Positions 1-9,012 of a stretch of 64,000 nucleotides of DNA are shown here, piece after piece. Positions within the stretch are counted from its first letter, which is position 1, and each line of letters opens with the position of its first letter. Origin of the DNA: Chitinophaga vietnamensis (GTDB lineage: Bacteria; Bacteroidota; Bacteroidia; Chitinophagales; Chitinophagaceae); contig NZ_CABHMS010000010.1 in the NCBI RefSeq assembly GCF_902167635.1, positions 62,001-126,000 on the forward strand, in the 5' to 3' direction. The notes beneath the pieces are model-generated. The model was not told the DNA's origin and ran no database searches. It saw only the letters and a list, made by a program, of their open reading frames with translations. Position numbers and translations under genes: made by a program.

Positions 1-1026
1 CACCACATTAAAACCGTTGCCGATCTTTTGCCAGTCGTTGCCTCCGTTGAGGGAGATATCAGTGCCGGAGGTGCCGGTGCAGATGAGGATATCCTTTGTA
101 ATATAGGCTACGCCTGATTTGTAGCCGCCGGGCGCAGTATGCGGCGCGGTCCAGCTTTTGCCGCCGTTGCGGGTGAGCAGGCAGTTGCCGCTGCGGATCG
201 TATCGTTGCGGTAATCGCCGCCCACAGCAATGCCGGTCTTCGTATTGTAGAAGGCGATGGAAAACGCGCCGGTGCTGCTTTTCCCTTGGATCATAGGCAG
301 GGGAATGGATTGCCAGGTATCATCGCCGGTGAAGAAACGGGATACGGCGCCGCCGGTGGCAAAGTACACTTTGTGCCAGGGCATGGCTAAGAGGCTGGTG
401 CCGCTGGCGGCGAAGAGGGCTTCGCCTTCTGCTGCGGACGGGAGTTTCGAGGGATCATCCCGGCGCCAGCTGAGGCCACCATCGTGCGTGCGTATGATGG
501 AAAACCGCTGCTGTAGCGGATCGCCGATGGCGATACCTTCCTGGTCATCGAAGAAGTCGATGGCATCAAAGAACACGCCGTGCGTGGTGTCGGTATATAC
601 TTCCTGCCAGGATTGGCCGCCATCCTGCGTGCGGAACACATGTGCCGGCTCGCCGGCATTGATCACAATGGCCTGCTGTGCGTTGAAGGCATAGAGCGAA
701 CGCCAGTCGCAGCTATCGCAGGCGGTGATGCGCGTCCATTGCCATTCATGGCCGCCGTCTGTGCTGCGCCCTACCATGCCGCCGGTGCCGGAAGCCCACA
801 GCACATCATCGCTTACTACGCTAAGCCCGCGAATGCTTTTCACCGGTGTGGGAGATATGATATTGATATGGTATCCGCTTTGTGCCTGCGACTCCTTATC
901 GATGGCGAGCAAAGGCAGCAAACAAAAAAATAAACGGCAAAGTGACACTAAGTACCAGCGGCCTGTAATGCGGGCCTGTATTGTATTTGCGGGGAGGGAT
1001 CGGAAGGATGCGTATCGTTTGTTCAT
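1..1026 (-). CDS. YCF48/BNR-like beta-propeller secreted protein, 3' end outside window
   Basis: This minus-strand frame is open from an ATG at 1026 to the window edge, giving 342 visible residues and no stop. The N-terminus is basic followed by a hydrophobic stretch (around residues 27-43) ending near SQAQ, which suggests export. The body carries repeated Asp-box-like motifs (STDGGHEW, TQDGGQSW, THDGGLSW, TRNGGKSW and SLNGGNDW), the hallmark of BNR/YCF48 six- or seven-bladed propellers. Members of this group in Bacteroidota are often labelled oxidoreductase or sialidase-like, but I see no catalytic residues that justify an enzyme call. It is divergent from the histidine kinase that starts at 1156. 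The C-terminus, and any sorting domain, lies beyond the window. Confidence 0.85.
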   Translation of the reverse strand, partial: MNKRYASFRSLPANTIQARITGRWYLVSLCRLFFCLLPLLAIDKESQAQSGYHINIISPTPVKSIRGLSVVSDDVLWASGTGGMVGRSTDGGHEWQWTRITACDSCDWRSLYAFNAQQAIVINAGEPAHVFRTQDGGQSWQEVYTDTTHGVFFDAIDFFDDQEGIAIGDPLQQRFSIIRTHDGGLSWRRDDPSKLPSAAEGEALFAASGTSLLAMPWHKVYFATGGAVSRFFTGDDTWQSIPLPMIQGKSSTGAFSIAFYNTKTGIAVGGDYRNDTIRSGNCLLTRNGGKSWTAPHTAPGGYKSGVAYITKDILICTGTSGTDISLNGGNDWQKIGNGFNVV

Positions 1027-1101
1027 AAGTTATAAGATTTATTCCCAATCTGTTAGCGACAAGAAAATTACAAAATAGCTATAAAGTGTGATGCAGATTT
1101 A

Positions 1102-1109
1102 TATATTTG
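1102..1109 (+). promoter_or_regulatory. Putative Bacteroidota -7 box of the histidine kinase gene
   Basis: TATATTTG matches the TAnnTTTG -7 consensus of Bacteroidota sigma-ABfr promoters and lies 46 bases upstream of the kinase start. I see no good -33 TTTG at the right distance, so the call is tentative. Confidence 0.4.
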
Positions 1110-1155
1110 CAAATCAGCCTTAAACCTGCTTACTGTCATTAACACTAAATTAAGC

Positions 1156-4100
1156 GTGCATCTACCGCGTCATTTGAAAATACTTGTCCTGCACTGCCTA
1201 TGCGCCTTCTGGGGGCTAGGGTTATGTGCACAGGATAAGCCATATATTTTCGACAGCTATAGTGTCAATGAAGGCCTTTCCCAGAGCTCTGTTTCCGATA
1301 TCACGCAGGATGAGCAAGGCTTTATGTGGATCGCTACCCGCGACGGCATCAACCGCTTCGATGGCTATACTTTCAATGAATACCGTTACAAGCCCAGCTC
1401 GCAACCGCGCACCGGCGAAGGCAAAGGCGAACTGGTACCCAGGAGCACTACGGGCAACCGTGCGGTGATCAACCGTTTCGACCTCAAAGGTTATAAAGGC
1501 TATTCTTTCTTCAAAGACAGCCGCCGGCAATTGCTGCTGGCGCATAACAACGGTATCAGCATCTACGACAAATATCGCAACAGCTTCCGCTCACTGATGG
1601 AAGATACCACTTATGTGAATGCGAAAGAGCGGGATGCCAATATGAAGTTCAAGATATTGGGAGAAGATTCCGCCACCAATACCCTCTGGGTATGGCGCCC
1701 CATGAGAGGCGTGTATGTGCTGGATAAAAGCAGCCCGGAGAAAAGCAACGGGATGTATCCCACCAAACGTATCATCACCTATCCCTTGCAGTTCCAGCAA
1801 AGAGGCATCATTCCCAATGCGGTGATCAAAGACGGCGATAACATCTGGATGAACTGTGAGCCGGGAGAACTGCTGGCATTGAATATCCGCAACCTCCGCC
1901 TGTTTACCTACTGTGTGCCGGGCGTAGGCACCCGCCCCGTGATGCGCAATCTCAACAAGGATTCCATGCTCATCGTGAGCAGTGGTCACATCACCATCTT
2001 CAATAAAAAAAGAAATAAATTCAGCGATCTTGCCTTCGATATACATAATGAAAGAGAAGAACCTTTTCTGCCCTATGTAGTGGAGATGGACCAGGACGGT
2101 AATGCCTGGATCGGCGGCAACGACGGCGTGATCGTGTATTCCATCGTACGCAATGAGATCATCCGTCATATCGTGAGCTTCAACACTTTTGAAACACGTT
2201 CTTACAATGCGGTATATTATCTCTTCCGCGATGGCGCTGACAATATGTGGGTAGGCACCGACGGCGACGGTATCAAGAAATACTCTCCCCATAAAAAAGT
2301 CTTCAACCTGTACCGTTCTCCTTTCATTACGCATAACATGGTCACTGCCGTGTACAAGCACGATGATGGCAAACTCTATGTGGGCTTGCTGCGCGACGGA
2401 TTGAACATTTATGAAGATGGCGGGAAATTCCTGGAACGGATCTCCAACGAACTGTATCCCGGCCGCTTCCCATCGAATGATGTGAGCGCCATTTGCCGCG
2501 AAGATTACGAACGTCTCTGGCTGCATTTCCGTGGTATGCATATCGGCTTGTTCAATGTGCTCAATAAAAGTTATACCGACCTTACCAGGAATGTGAAAGA
2601 ACTTGGCTTGCCCGATCAACCAGACCAGTTCCCTTTCCTGTTCAAGCGCACGAATGGGCAGGTCTATTTCAATTATGGCCGTTTCCTGTTGATGTTCGAT
2701 GAAAAGCATCCCGGTTTTGCCGTATCTGTGGTGCATGATTTCGGCGAAGAACTTCTGACCACCTACTTCGAAGATTTTATGGGCAATCAGTACGTGGGCA
2801 CCAAATCATCGCTTTATATCCGGCATACCGGCAGCTCGCGTTGGAAAAATGTGCAGCTGCCCGAAGGCACCACGGTGAAATCTATCAACAAGAACCCGCA
2901 CAAAGAGCTGCTGGTGGCCACTACACGGGGCCTCTTCATCCTGGATGTGAATGATAATATCAAACAACACTATAACAGTTTTGATTATCCGCGCCTCATC
3001 AACGATTACATGTACGGCGTGTTGCTGGATGATAAAGACAAAATATGGGTGAGCCATAATAAAGGGCTGTCGCAGATCAATACGCTGACAAACGAGATCA
3101 CAACGTTCAATCATGAAGATGGTTTGCAGTCGAACGAGTTCAACAGCGGCGCCTTTTACAAGTCTATCGACGGAGAATTATTCTTCGGCGGTATCCGTGG
3201 CGTGAACGGATTCTATCCGAAAAATTTCCGTAACAATCCTTTCTATCCCAAGGTAATCATCCGCAGGATGGAAGTGCTGGACAAGCCCTATGAATCTGAT
3301 ACGGCGATATCATTGCTCAAGCGGGTAGAGCTACCTTATAATCAGAATACGATCGCTATTGAGTTTGTGCCTTTGGAGTATACGAATCCCGCAAAAAATA
3401 AAGTGCAATACAAGCTGGAAGGAGCCGATGAAGATTGGGTAGAAGGCGGTACCTTCCGCATGGCGCGTTATACCAATCTGCACCCCGGCGATTATACTTT
3501 CAAGGTGCGTGCTTCTAACAACGATGATATCTGGAACACCACGCCCACTACTTTGGAGATCGTGATCAAGATACCATTCTGGCAATCTTTGTGGTTCCGT
3601 TTTCTGTTACTGCTGTTGCTGCTTGGCATTGCGTATTATTTTTCTACCTTGTATCTCGACTATAAAATACGACATGAAAAACTGAAGCTGGAAAAAGAGC
3701 AGGCCGTAGATCAGGAGCGGGCGCGTATTTCCAGCGATATGCATGATGATCTTGGTTCGGGTTTGTCTACCATTCGTTTGTTGAGTGAGATCGCCAAGCG
3801 CAAGATCTCTGATACGAACCAGACGAGGGAGATTGAAAGAATATCGGAGACAGCGGGAGAGATGGTAGATAAAATGAGCGAGATCATCTGGGCGATGAAC
3901 TCTTCCAATGATTCGCTGGCCAACCTGATTGCGTATATGCGCAGCTTTGCCGCTGATTTTCTGGAGCATGCGCATATCACACACCAGTTCTATTTCCCGG
4001 AAACGATTCCGAACATTAAACTGAGTGGCGGCACGCGGCGAAATATTTACCTGGCGGTGAAAGAATCCCTGCATAATGTAGTGAAGCATGCAAAGGCTAC

Positions 4101-4302
4101 GGAGGTGATCATCGAAGTGAAAACGCACAAGAACATGACGATCATGATCAAAGATAACGGGAAAGGTTTCGATCAGGAGAAGGTGCGCTTGTTTGGAAAC
4201 GGCTTGAAGAATATTCAGAAGCGTATGATGGCAGTAGGCGGTAATGCAGATATTACTTCCAACAACGGGACAATAGTTTTTCTCGATATCCCGCTAAATT
4301 GA
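1156..4302 (+). CDS. Two-component propeller sensor histidine kinase
   Basis: A 1048-residue membrane sensor kinase with a GTG start. Residues 1-25 look like a signal peptide ending at LCAQ. Residues about 30-700 hold two-component-regulator propeller repeats (for example NEGLSQSSVSDI and IWVSHNKGLSQI), followed by a Y_Y_Y domain (about 740-805) and one transmembrane helix near 811-830. The cytoplasmic part has a HisKA_3 dimerisation domain with the phospho-acceptor His863 in the motif SSDMHDDLGSG, then an HATPase with N box near 962, DNGKGFD and GNGLKNIQKRM. This is the NarL/LytS-type kinase class. Unlike the classical hybrid propeller kinases of Bacteroides it carries no receiver or AraC domain. 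The partner is the response regulator 48 bases downstream. Propeller sensors usually detect glycan fragments in the periplasm, but the ligand cannot be read from the sequence. Confidence 0.93.
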   Translation: MHLPRHLKILVLHCLCAFWGLGLCAQDKPYIFDSYSVNEGLSQSSVSDITQDEQGFMWIATRDGINRFDGYTFNEYRYKPSSQPRTGEGKGELVPRSTTGNRAVINRFDLKGYKGYSFFKDSRRQLLLAHNNGISIYDKYRNSFRSLMEDTTYVNAKERDANMKFKILGEDSATNTLWVWRPMRGVYVLDKSSPEKSNGMYPTKRIITYPLQFQQRGIIPNAVIKDGDNIWMNCEPGELLALNIRNLRLFTYCVPGVGTRPVMRNLNKDSMLIVSSGHITIFNKKRNKFSDLAFDIHNEREEPFLPYVVEMDQDGNAWIGGNDGVIVYSIVRNEIIRHIVSFNTFETRSYNAVYYLFRDGADNMWVGTDGDGIKKYSPHKKVFNLYRSPFITHNMVTAVYKHDDGKLYVGLLRDGLNIYEDGGKFLERISNELYPGRFPSNDVSAICREDYERLWLHFRGMHIGLFNVLNKSYTDLTRNVKELGLPDQPDQFPFLFKRTNGQVYFNYGRFLLMFDEKHPGFAVSVVHDFGEELLTTYFEDFMGNQYVGTKSSLYIRHTGSSRWKNVQLPEGTTVKSINKNPHKELLVATTRGLFILDVNDNIKQHYNSFDYPRLINDYMYGVLLDDKDKIWVSHNKGLSQINTLTNEITTFNHEDGLQSNEFNSGAFYKSIDGELFFGGIRGVNGFYPKNFRNNPFYPKVIIRRMEVLDKPYESDTAISLLKRVELPYNQNTIAIEFVPLEYTNPAKNKVQYKLEGADEDWVEGGTFRMARYTNLHPGDYTFKVRASNNDDIWNTTPTTLEIVIKIPFWQSLWFRFLLLLLLLGIAYYFSTLYLDYKIRHEKLKLEKEQAVDQERARISSDMHDDLGSGLSTIRLLSEIAKRKISDTNQTREIERISETAGEMVDKMSEIIWAMNSSNDSLANLIAYMRSFAADFLEHAHITHQFYFPETIPNIKLSGGTRRNIYLAVKESLHNVVKHAKATEVIIEVKTHKNMTIMIKDNGKGFDQEKVRLFGNGLKNIQKRMMAVGGNADITSNNGTIVFLDIPLN

Positions 4303-4350
4303 CATACATTTGTTCTTAATAACATATAAGTGTTATAATTATTTCAAAAC

Positions 4351-5019
4351 ATGACGGTATACTCAAAGAAGAAGTCGCAGGATAACATGGATATCATCTC
4401 TATTGCGATTGTAGAAGATAACCATGACATTCGCACGGCTATGGAATTGCTGATTAATGGTTCTGATGGATATGCCTGTGTTGGCACTTTCAACAATGCA
4501 GAAACTGCACTGGAACAGATCCCTCACCTGTTGCCGAATGTAGTGCTGATGGATTTCAATTTGCCCGGTGGTATGAACGGCATTGAATGTATTGCGCGGC
4601 TGAAAGCAGAATACCAGGATATGCAGTTCATGATGCTGACAGTATATGAAGATGACGACAAGATCTTCATGGCGCTGGAAGCGGGAGCCAGCGGCTACAT
4701 CCTCAAAAAAACCTCTCCGGGAGAATTGTTGGAAGCGATCCGCGACCTGCACGAAGGTGGCTCGCCGATGAGTTCACAGATTGCAAGAAGGGTAGTGGCA
4801 TTTTTCCAAAAACAAGCCAAGCCCAATCCGGCGCTGGAAGCATTGACCACCCGTGAGAAAGAGATACTGGACCAGTTATCCAAAGGATTCCTGTACAAAG
4901 AAATTGCCAGTAACCTGTTTATCAGTATTGAAACAGTGAGAAGGCACGTTCACAACATTTACGAGAAACTGCATGTACGCAGCAGAACAGATGCTGTAAA
5001 TAAATATTACAACCGTTAA
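4351..5019 (+). CDS. NarL/LuxR-type response regulator
   Basis: This is the cognate response regulator of the kinase just upstream (48-base gap, same strand). The N-terminal receiver domain has the acidic pair in IVEDNHDI, the phospho-acceptor aspartate in VLMDFNLPG (residue 68 from this start), and the conserved lysine in ILKKTSPGE. The C-terminal LuxR/GerE helix-turn-helix begins LTTREKEILDQLSKG and ends with the HVRSRTDAV recognition region. The full frame gives 222 residues. An internal ATG at 4387 (MDIISIAIVEDN) would give the usual family length of about 210 and may be the true start. It presumably activates nearby or distant genes on signalling from the propeller kinase. No target site is evident here. 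Confidence 0.92.
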   Translation: MTVYSKKKSQDNMDIISIAIVEDNHDIRTAMELLINGSDGYACVGTFNNAETALEQIPHLLPNVVLMDFNLPGGMNGIECIARLKAEYQDMQFMMLTVYEDDDKIFMALEAGASGYILKKTSPGELLEAIRDLHEGGSPMSSQIARRVVAFFQKQAKPNPALEALTTREKEILDQLSKGFLYKEIASNLFISIETVRRHVHNIYEKLHVRSRTDAVNKYYNR

Positions 5020-5039
5020 AAGTTACTTGCACAAAAAAA

Positions 5040-5135
5040 TTAGGGATTTATTTATTTTGATATTTTGATATTTAGGATCGATGAAAATCTTCACCGCAAC
5101 TAAATACCAAAATATCAAAATAAATAAATCCCTAA
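5040..5135. repeat. AT-rich intergenic palindrome, 35-bp arms
   Basis: Arms 5040-5074 and 5101-5135 are inverted copies with a single mismatch and a 26-base loop. The arms are built from words such as TTAGGGATTTATTTA and TTTTGATATTTTGATA. The palindrome sits between the stop of the response regulator (5019) and the stop of a convergent small gene (5142), so it probably acts as a bidirectional terminator. It shares vocabulary and position with the palindromes at 11.56, 16.68 and 54.15 kb. Confidence 0.85.
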
Positions 5136-5141
5136 ATGTTT

Positions 5142-5234
5142 TTAAGCGCTCACGCGTTTGCGGATTAGGTGCACAAACAATACCACGGCGGCGATCAGCA
5201 AACATGCAAGTCTGAACAATAAACCTGTTTTCAT
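5142..5234 (-). CDS. 30-residue single-pass membrane peptide
   Basis: ATG at 5234, stop at 5142-5144. The product starts MKTGLLFRLACLL, is hydrophobic through residues 4-22 and ends in a basic tail (HLIRKRVSA). It has no recognisable family. Support comes from its composition, from the palindrome placed right behind its stop as for other genes here, and from a second small membrane peptide encoded in tandem at 5338-5487 that has the same layout (MKT start, one helix, basic tail). It could still be chance. Confidence 0.4.
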   Translation of the reverse strand: MKTGLLFRLACLLIAAVVLFVHLIRKRVSA

Positions 5235-5337
5235 AGGAATAGGGATTAAAGGTGATTTAATCGTCTATAGCCAGTCGGATGATCACAAATTGAAGTATTG
5301 TTAAGAGCCGTATGTAAAAGGATATGGTGATGGATAC

Positions 5338-5487
5338 TCAGCGCATCATTTGCCAGGAATCAAATTTCCTGATCATTTGCAGGAATTTGTTCCCGATCCG
5401 GTTGTTCTGTTCTTTTTTAATGAACCAAGTGGCGAGGATAGCGCCCACCAGCAAGATGGAAAAGATAATAAGGCAAAGTGTTTTCAT
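5338..5487 (-). CDS. 49-residue single-pass membrane peptide
   Basis: ATG at 5487. The product begins MKTLCLIIFSILLVGAI, followed by a charged tail with many K, R, N and Q residues. One transmembrane helix is predicted at residues 3-21. A longer in-frame extension to 5586 exists but is AT-rich and looks non-coding. The peptide resembles the 30-residue one encoded downstream at 5142-5234: both start MKT, have a single helix and a basic cytoplasmic tail. No family is recognised. The sequence from 5488 to 5600 is AT-rich with nothing else apparent. Confidence 0.45.
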   Translation of the reverse strand: MKTLCLIIFSILLVGAILATWFIKKEQNNRIGNKFLQMIRKFDSWQMMR

Positions 5488-5601
5488 AAGGACATAGGTT
5501 AGGATCGTTAAAATAGTTGTTAATGTAAATATATTAAAATATTTATATAAAACAATAGCCATGCAATAAAAATTTATAACGGGCACGTGAATAAATTATA
5601 C

Positions 5602-5632
5602 TTGGGATGATTGCCTGAATCCATTATTTTTG
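5602..5632 (+). promoter_or_regulatory. Promoter of the parE operon
   Basis: TTG at 5602-5604 and TATTTTTG at 5625-5632 are separated by 20 bases, which matches the Bacteroidota -33 (TTTG/TTG) and -7 (TAnnTTTG) layout. The implied leader before the parE ATG at 5725 is about 85 bases. Confidence 0.55.
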
Positions 5633-5724
5633 CCAGCATTCCGGTTTTGCTAAAAGATTTAGTAGAGACGGCAGACTGGTAATGAACCCAAATCACATAG
5701 GTATTCAGGAAACTTTAATATATT

Positions 5725-7632
5725 ATGGTAAATACGGACAAAACGGATAACAAGGATCTTTTCGCTTCCTATACGGAAGACTCCATACGGTCGCTCGACT
5801 GGCGGGAGCATATCCGCCTCCGGCCTGGTATGTACATCGGGAAGCTGGGAGACGGCTCCAGTATGGATGACGGCATTTACATCCTGCTCAAGGAGGTGAC
5901 GGACAACTGTATCGATGAACACACCATGGGCTTTGGTAAACAGATAGATATTAAAGTGACCGAGCACCACGTAACGGTACGCGACTATGGCCGCGGCATC
6001 CCGCTGGGCAAGGTAGTGGACGTAGTGAGCAAGATCAATACCGGCGCAAAGTACGACAGCAAAGCCTTTCAGAAATCGGTGGGCCTTAACGGGGTGGGTA
6101 CCAAAGCGGTGAATGCGCTATCCAGCGCTTTCCGCGTACAATCCATCCGGGACGGCCGCAGCAAGGTAGCCGAGTTCGAACGCGGCGTACTGGTGAAAGA
6201 ACATAAAGAAACAAGCACCACGGAAGAGAATGGCACCCTGGTCACCTTCACGCCGGACGATACCGTTTTCAAGAACTACCGTTACATCCCGGAGTTCCTC
6301 GAAAACCAGATATGGAACTATTGCTTCCTCAATGCAGGACTGACCATCAACTTCAACGGGAAAAAATATCTTTCGAAAAATGGCCTGCTCGACCTGCTGC
6401 AACGCAAAACCAATGAGGAAGAGCTGCGCTATCCCATCATCCATCTCAAAGGAGAGGATATAGAAGTGGCCATCACACACGAGAACCAATATGGTGAAGA
6501 ATATTATTCTTTCGTGAACGGCCAGCACACCACCCAGGGCGGTACGCACCTGGCAGCCTTCCGCGAGGCCTTCGTGAAAACGGTGCGCGACTTTTACAAG
6601 AAAGATTACGACGCTACCGATATCCGCGCTTCCATCTGCGCCGCCATCTCTGTACGTGTGCAGGAGCCGGTGTTTGAATCGCAAACCAAAACGAAACTGG
6701 GCTCGCTGACCGTATTTGAAGGCGGCCCGTCTATGAAAGCGTTTGTGCTCGACTTCCTCTCCAAACACCTCGATGATTTTCTCCACCGCAATCCCGCTGT
6801 GGCAGAGGCGATGAAAAAACGCATCGAGCAAAGTGAAAGGGAACGTAAAGAGCTGGCAGGTATCAAAAAACTGGCAAACGAAAGAGCCAAAAAAGCGAAC
6901 CTGCACAACCGCAAACTGCGCGACTGCCGCATTCACCTGAATGAAGAATACACCGGTAAAGACAAAGTGGAGAATGAAGCCCGCCGCCTAGATACCACTA
7001 TCTTCATCACCGAAGGCGACTCTGCGAGCGGTTCCATCACCAAATCGCGCAACGTGGAAACCCAGGCGGTGTTCAGCTTGCGGGGCAAGCCGCTGAACAG
7101 CTTCGGCCTCACGAAAAAGATCGTATACGAAAACGAAGAGTTTAACTTGTTACAACACGCCCTCAATATAGAAGAAGGGCTCGAAGGCCTGCGCTACAAC
7201 AACATCGTGGTGGCCACCGATGCCGATGTGGATGGAATGCACATCCGTCTGCTTCTGCTCACCTTCTTCCTGCAATTCTTCCCCGACCTGGTGAAGAACG
7301 GGCACGTATATATCCTCGAAACGCCGCTGTTCCGTGTGCGTAACAAACAGGAAACAATTTATTGTTACAGCGAAGAGGAAAAACAAAAAGCCGTGAAGAA
7401 ACTGGGTAACAAGCCCGAGATCACACGCTTTAAAGGATTGGGTGAGATATCGCCGGAAGAATTTGGCCGCTTTATCGGAGAAGATATCCGCATCGAGCCG
7501 ATCATCTTGTCGAAAGATGTACATATCCAGAAACTCCTGGAATACTATATGGGCAAGAACACCCAGGCAAGGCAGGAGTTCATCATCAACAACCTGCGGT
7601 ACGAAAAAGACATTATAGAAGAAGCAGTATAA
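5725..7632 (+). CDS. parE: DNA topoisomerase IV subunit B
   Basis: The ATPase and TOPRIM subunit of the type IIA topoisomerase that decatenates daughter chromosomes; it pairs with ParC encoded 1.4 kb downstream. The 635-residue protein has the GHKL ATPase signature [12 protein letters not shown] (catalytic Glu57, Mg-binding Asn61), DYGRGIP (87-93) and [14 protein letters not shown]. These are followed by a transducer segment with the QTKTKLGS switch motif, and then the TOPRIM motifs [11 protein letters not shown] and [25 protein letters not shown] near the end is typical of GyrB/ParE. The length fits ParE. It lacks the large insertions of gammaproteobacterial GyrB. It is the first gene of a probable parE-DUF1835-cupin-parC operon. 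Confidence 0.95.
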   Translation: MVNTDKTDNKDLFASYTEDSIRSLDWREHIRLRPGMYIGKLGDGSSMDDGIYILLKEVTDNCIDEHTMGFGKQIDIKVTEHHVTVRDYGRGIPLGKVVDVVSKINTGAKYDSKAFQKSVGLNGVGTKAVNALSSAFRVQSIRDGRSKVAEFERGVLVKEHKETSTTEENGTLVTFTPDDTVFKNYRYIPEFLENQIWNYCFLNAGLTINFNGKKYLSKNGLLDLLQRKTNEEELRYPIIHLKGEDIEVAITHENQYGEEYYSFVNGQHTTQGGTHLAAFREAFVKTVRDFYKKDYDATDIRASICAAISVRVQEPVFESQTKTKLGSLTVFEGGPSMKAFVLDFLSKHLDDFLHRNPAVAEAMKKRIEQSERERKELAGIKKLANERAKKANLHNRKLRDCRIHLNEEYTGKDKVENEARRLDTTIFITEGDSASGSITKSRNVETQAVFSLRGKPLNSFGLTKKIVYENEEFNLLQHALNIEEGLEGLRYNNIVVATDADVDGMHIRLLLLTFFLQFFPDLVKNGHVYILETPLFRVRNKQETIYCYSEEEKQKAVKKLGNKPEITRFKGLGEISPEEFGRFIGEDIRIEPIILSKDVHIQKLLEYYMGKNTQARQEFIINNLRYEKDIIEEAV

Positions 7633-7682
7633 AGCTCGAAGCCCTTGAAGCGCCCGAAGCGCTTCAAGGGCTTGAAAAGCTG
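7633..7682. repeat. Hairpin behind parE, sharing its stem with the 42.1-kb palindrome
   Basis: The stem pairs GCCCTTGAAGCGC (from 7641) with GCGCTTCAAGGGC across a 4-base loop, and is extended imperfectly outward to AGCTC / AAAGCT. There is no U-tract, so attenuation or mRNA-end protection within the operon is as likely as termination. The same stem, nearly identical, is the inner hairpin of the palindrome at 41997-42249. Confidence 0.75.
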
Positions 7683-7702
7683 TAATTCGCAATTGACATT
7701 AT

Positions 7703-8599
7703 ATGAGTCTTAAGCATATTGTTTTCGGTCAGGCTTCCGTGCCGGTGCTGCAAGAAGCCATCGGTATGGATGAGAAGATGGAGGGAGAAGTACTTTGTTT
7801 TGAAGACGACCTGTCCATAGGCCCCTTGTTCATCCTGGACACAAAGGAAGGACAGGCCGGCCGCAAGCAGTGGTGGGCGCAGGTGGCAAGCGCCATGCCT
7901 GTACCTGAAGCAACAGCACAGCACCTGTTTGAAGCAGCCCCTGCACCGCCGCCGCCAGCAGAAGAAACGCCCGGCGATGAAGACCGCTTCAGGGAGCTGA
8001 AAGCCATGCTCAAAGAAGACGTAGCACTGGAGATATGGATATGGGCAGGACAGAACAGCCGTGATGTGTGCGGCTACTACTGGCTCGTGAGCCAGCTGTA
8101 TGACTTCGCCGGCCGCATTCACATCATCTACCTTAATAATCTCCCTTTCCTCAATGAGAAAGGCGCCGTATTTTATCCAACACATCTGCACCAGATATTG
8201 CCGAAAGAATTTCTGAAAGCGAAGAAACTGGCGCGCCCGGTATCACTCGCAGAATTTGAACTGGATGGCGATGAATGGCACCGCCTCATGAATGAAAATG
8301 CCGGCATACGCCTGCTTGAAGGCGGGAAAAAACTCAAAGGCGAACCAGCCACCTTTTACGATAAAGAGCTGGTGAACCAGTCGGGTAAAGAATTTGCGAA
8401 AGCGTGGCGCGTAGTGAACCAGGTAACCGGCAAGCTGAAATACGCGGTGATGGACCAGTTCCTGGGATGGCGCCTCAAAGAGCTGATCCGCGAAGGCAAA
8501 CTGGAAAGCCGCGGCGAGCTTAAAACCATCCGCGATTTTGAAGTGAAGCTGCCTGGCGAAACCACAGAAGAAACAATTGTAACAGCGCAAGCCGAATAA
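7703..8599 (+). CDS. DUF1835 / DUF3658 domain protein
   Basis: A 298-residue cytoplasmic protein without signal peptide or membrane helix. The N-terminus (KHIVFGQASVPVLQEAIG, then CFEDDLSIGPLF) is the DUF1835 signature, and the C-terminal half (from about 190) looks like DUF3658 with a Trp-rich, charged region. The function of the family is unknown. A Pro-rich insert (APAPPPPAEE, about residues 76-86) separates the two halves. It lies between parE and parC and is followed after a single base by the cupin gene, so translation is probably coupled. The association with topoisomerase IV subunits suggests co-expression, but there is no direct evidence for a role in DNA topology. Confidence 0.85.
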   Translation: MSLKHIVFGQASVPVLQEAIGMDEKMEGEVLCFEDDLSIGPLFILDTKEGQAGRKQWWAQVASAMPVPEATAQHLFEAAPAPPPPAEETPGDEDRFRELKAMLKEDVALEIWIWAGQNSRDVCGYYWLVSQLYDFAGRIHIIYLNNLPFLNEKGAVFYPTHLHQILPKEFLKAKKLARPVSLAEFELDGDEWHRLMNENAGIRLLEGGKKLKGEPATFYDKELVNQSGKEFAKAWRVVNQVTGKLKYAVMDQFLGWRLKELIREGKLESRGELKTIRDFEVKLPGETTEETIVTAQAE

Positions 8600-8600
8600 G

Positions 8601-9005
8601 ATGATCAAGGTAACACCGATAACATTACAAGGACAAGACGACAGGGGAAGCAACTACATGTGGAACTGTCAGCGCACGGGCGACTTCATGCTATGCTACC
8701 GCAATGCGGGCAGCAGCAGCGGCCAGCATTACCATGAAGGTATCAGCGCCAACAAGAACCCCGAAATCATGTACCTCTTCAGTGGTACCGCCGCCATACA
8801 CTGGTGCCCCCTCGGCGGTTCAGAGATCATCGTAACCGAAGTAAGCGCGCCTGCCAGGGTGGAAGTGCCCATCAATATATGGCACCAGCTGATCGCCGTG
8901 ACCGATTGCTGCTTTATAGAACTGAACTCCATGGAAGATGTGCAGAAAGACAGCGTGCGCGTATGGAGAGAAGATTTCGAAAATTTGATCAAAGTAAAAT
9001 CGTAG
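8601..9005 (+). CDS. Small cupin-fold protein
   Basis: A 134-residue single-domain protein with a cupin-like pattern: the first motif around GQHYHEGISANKNPEIMYLFSGTA supplies two histidines and a glutamate, and the second motif around PINIWHQLIAV supplies the last histidine. That is a plausible metal site for an RmlC-like jelly roll. No substrate can be assigned. It starts one base after the DUF1835 stop and ends 7 bases before parC, so it is certainly within the same operon. Confidence 0.8.
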   Translation: MIKVTPITLQGQDDRGSNYMWNCQRTGDFMLCYRNAGSSSGQHYHEGISANKNPEIMYLFSGTAAIHWCPLGGSEIIVTEVSAPARVEVPINIWHQLIAVTDCCFIELNSMEDVQKDSVRVWREDFENLIKVKS

Positions 9006-9012
9006 TGTAATA

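Noticed and set aside
1591-2736. 381-codon minus-strand frame inside the histidine kinase
   Set aside because: Antisense shadow of the propeller domain. The plus strand has clear kinase domains throughout.
5023-5205. 60-codon minus-strand frame across the 5.04-kb palindrome
   Set aside because: Half of it is translated palindrome. The overlapping 30-codon frame with a hydrophobic helix is a better candidate.
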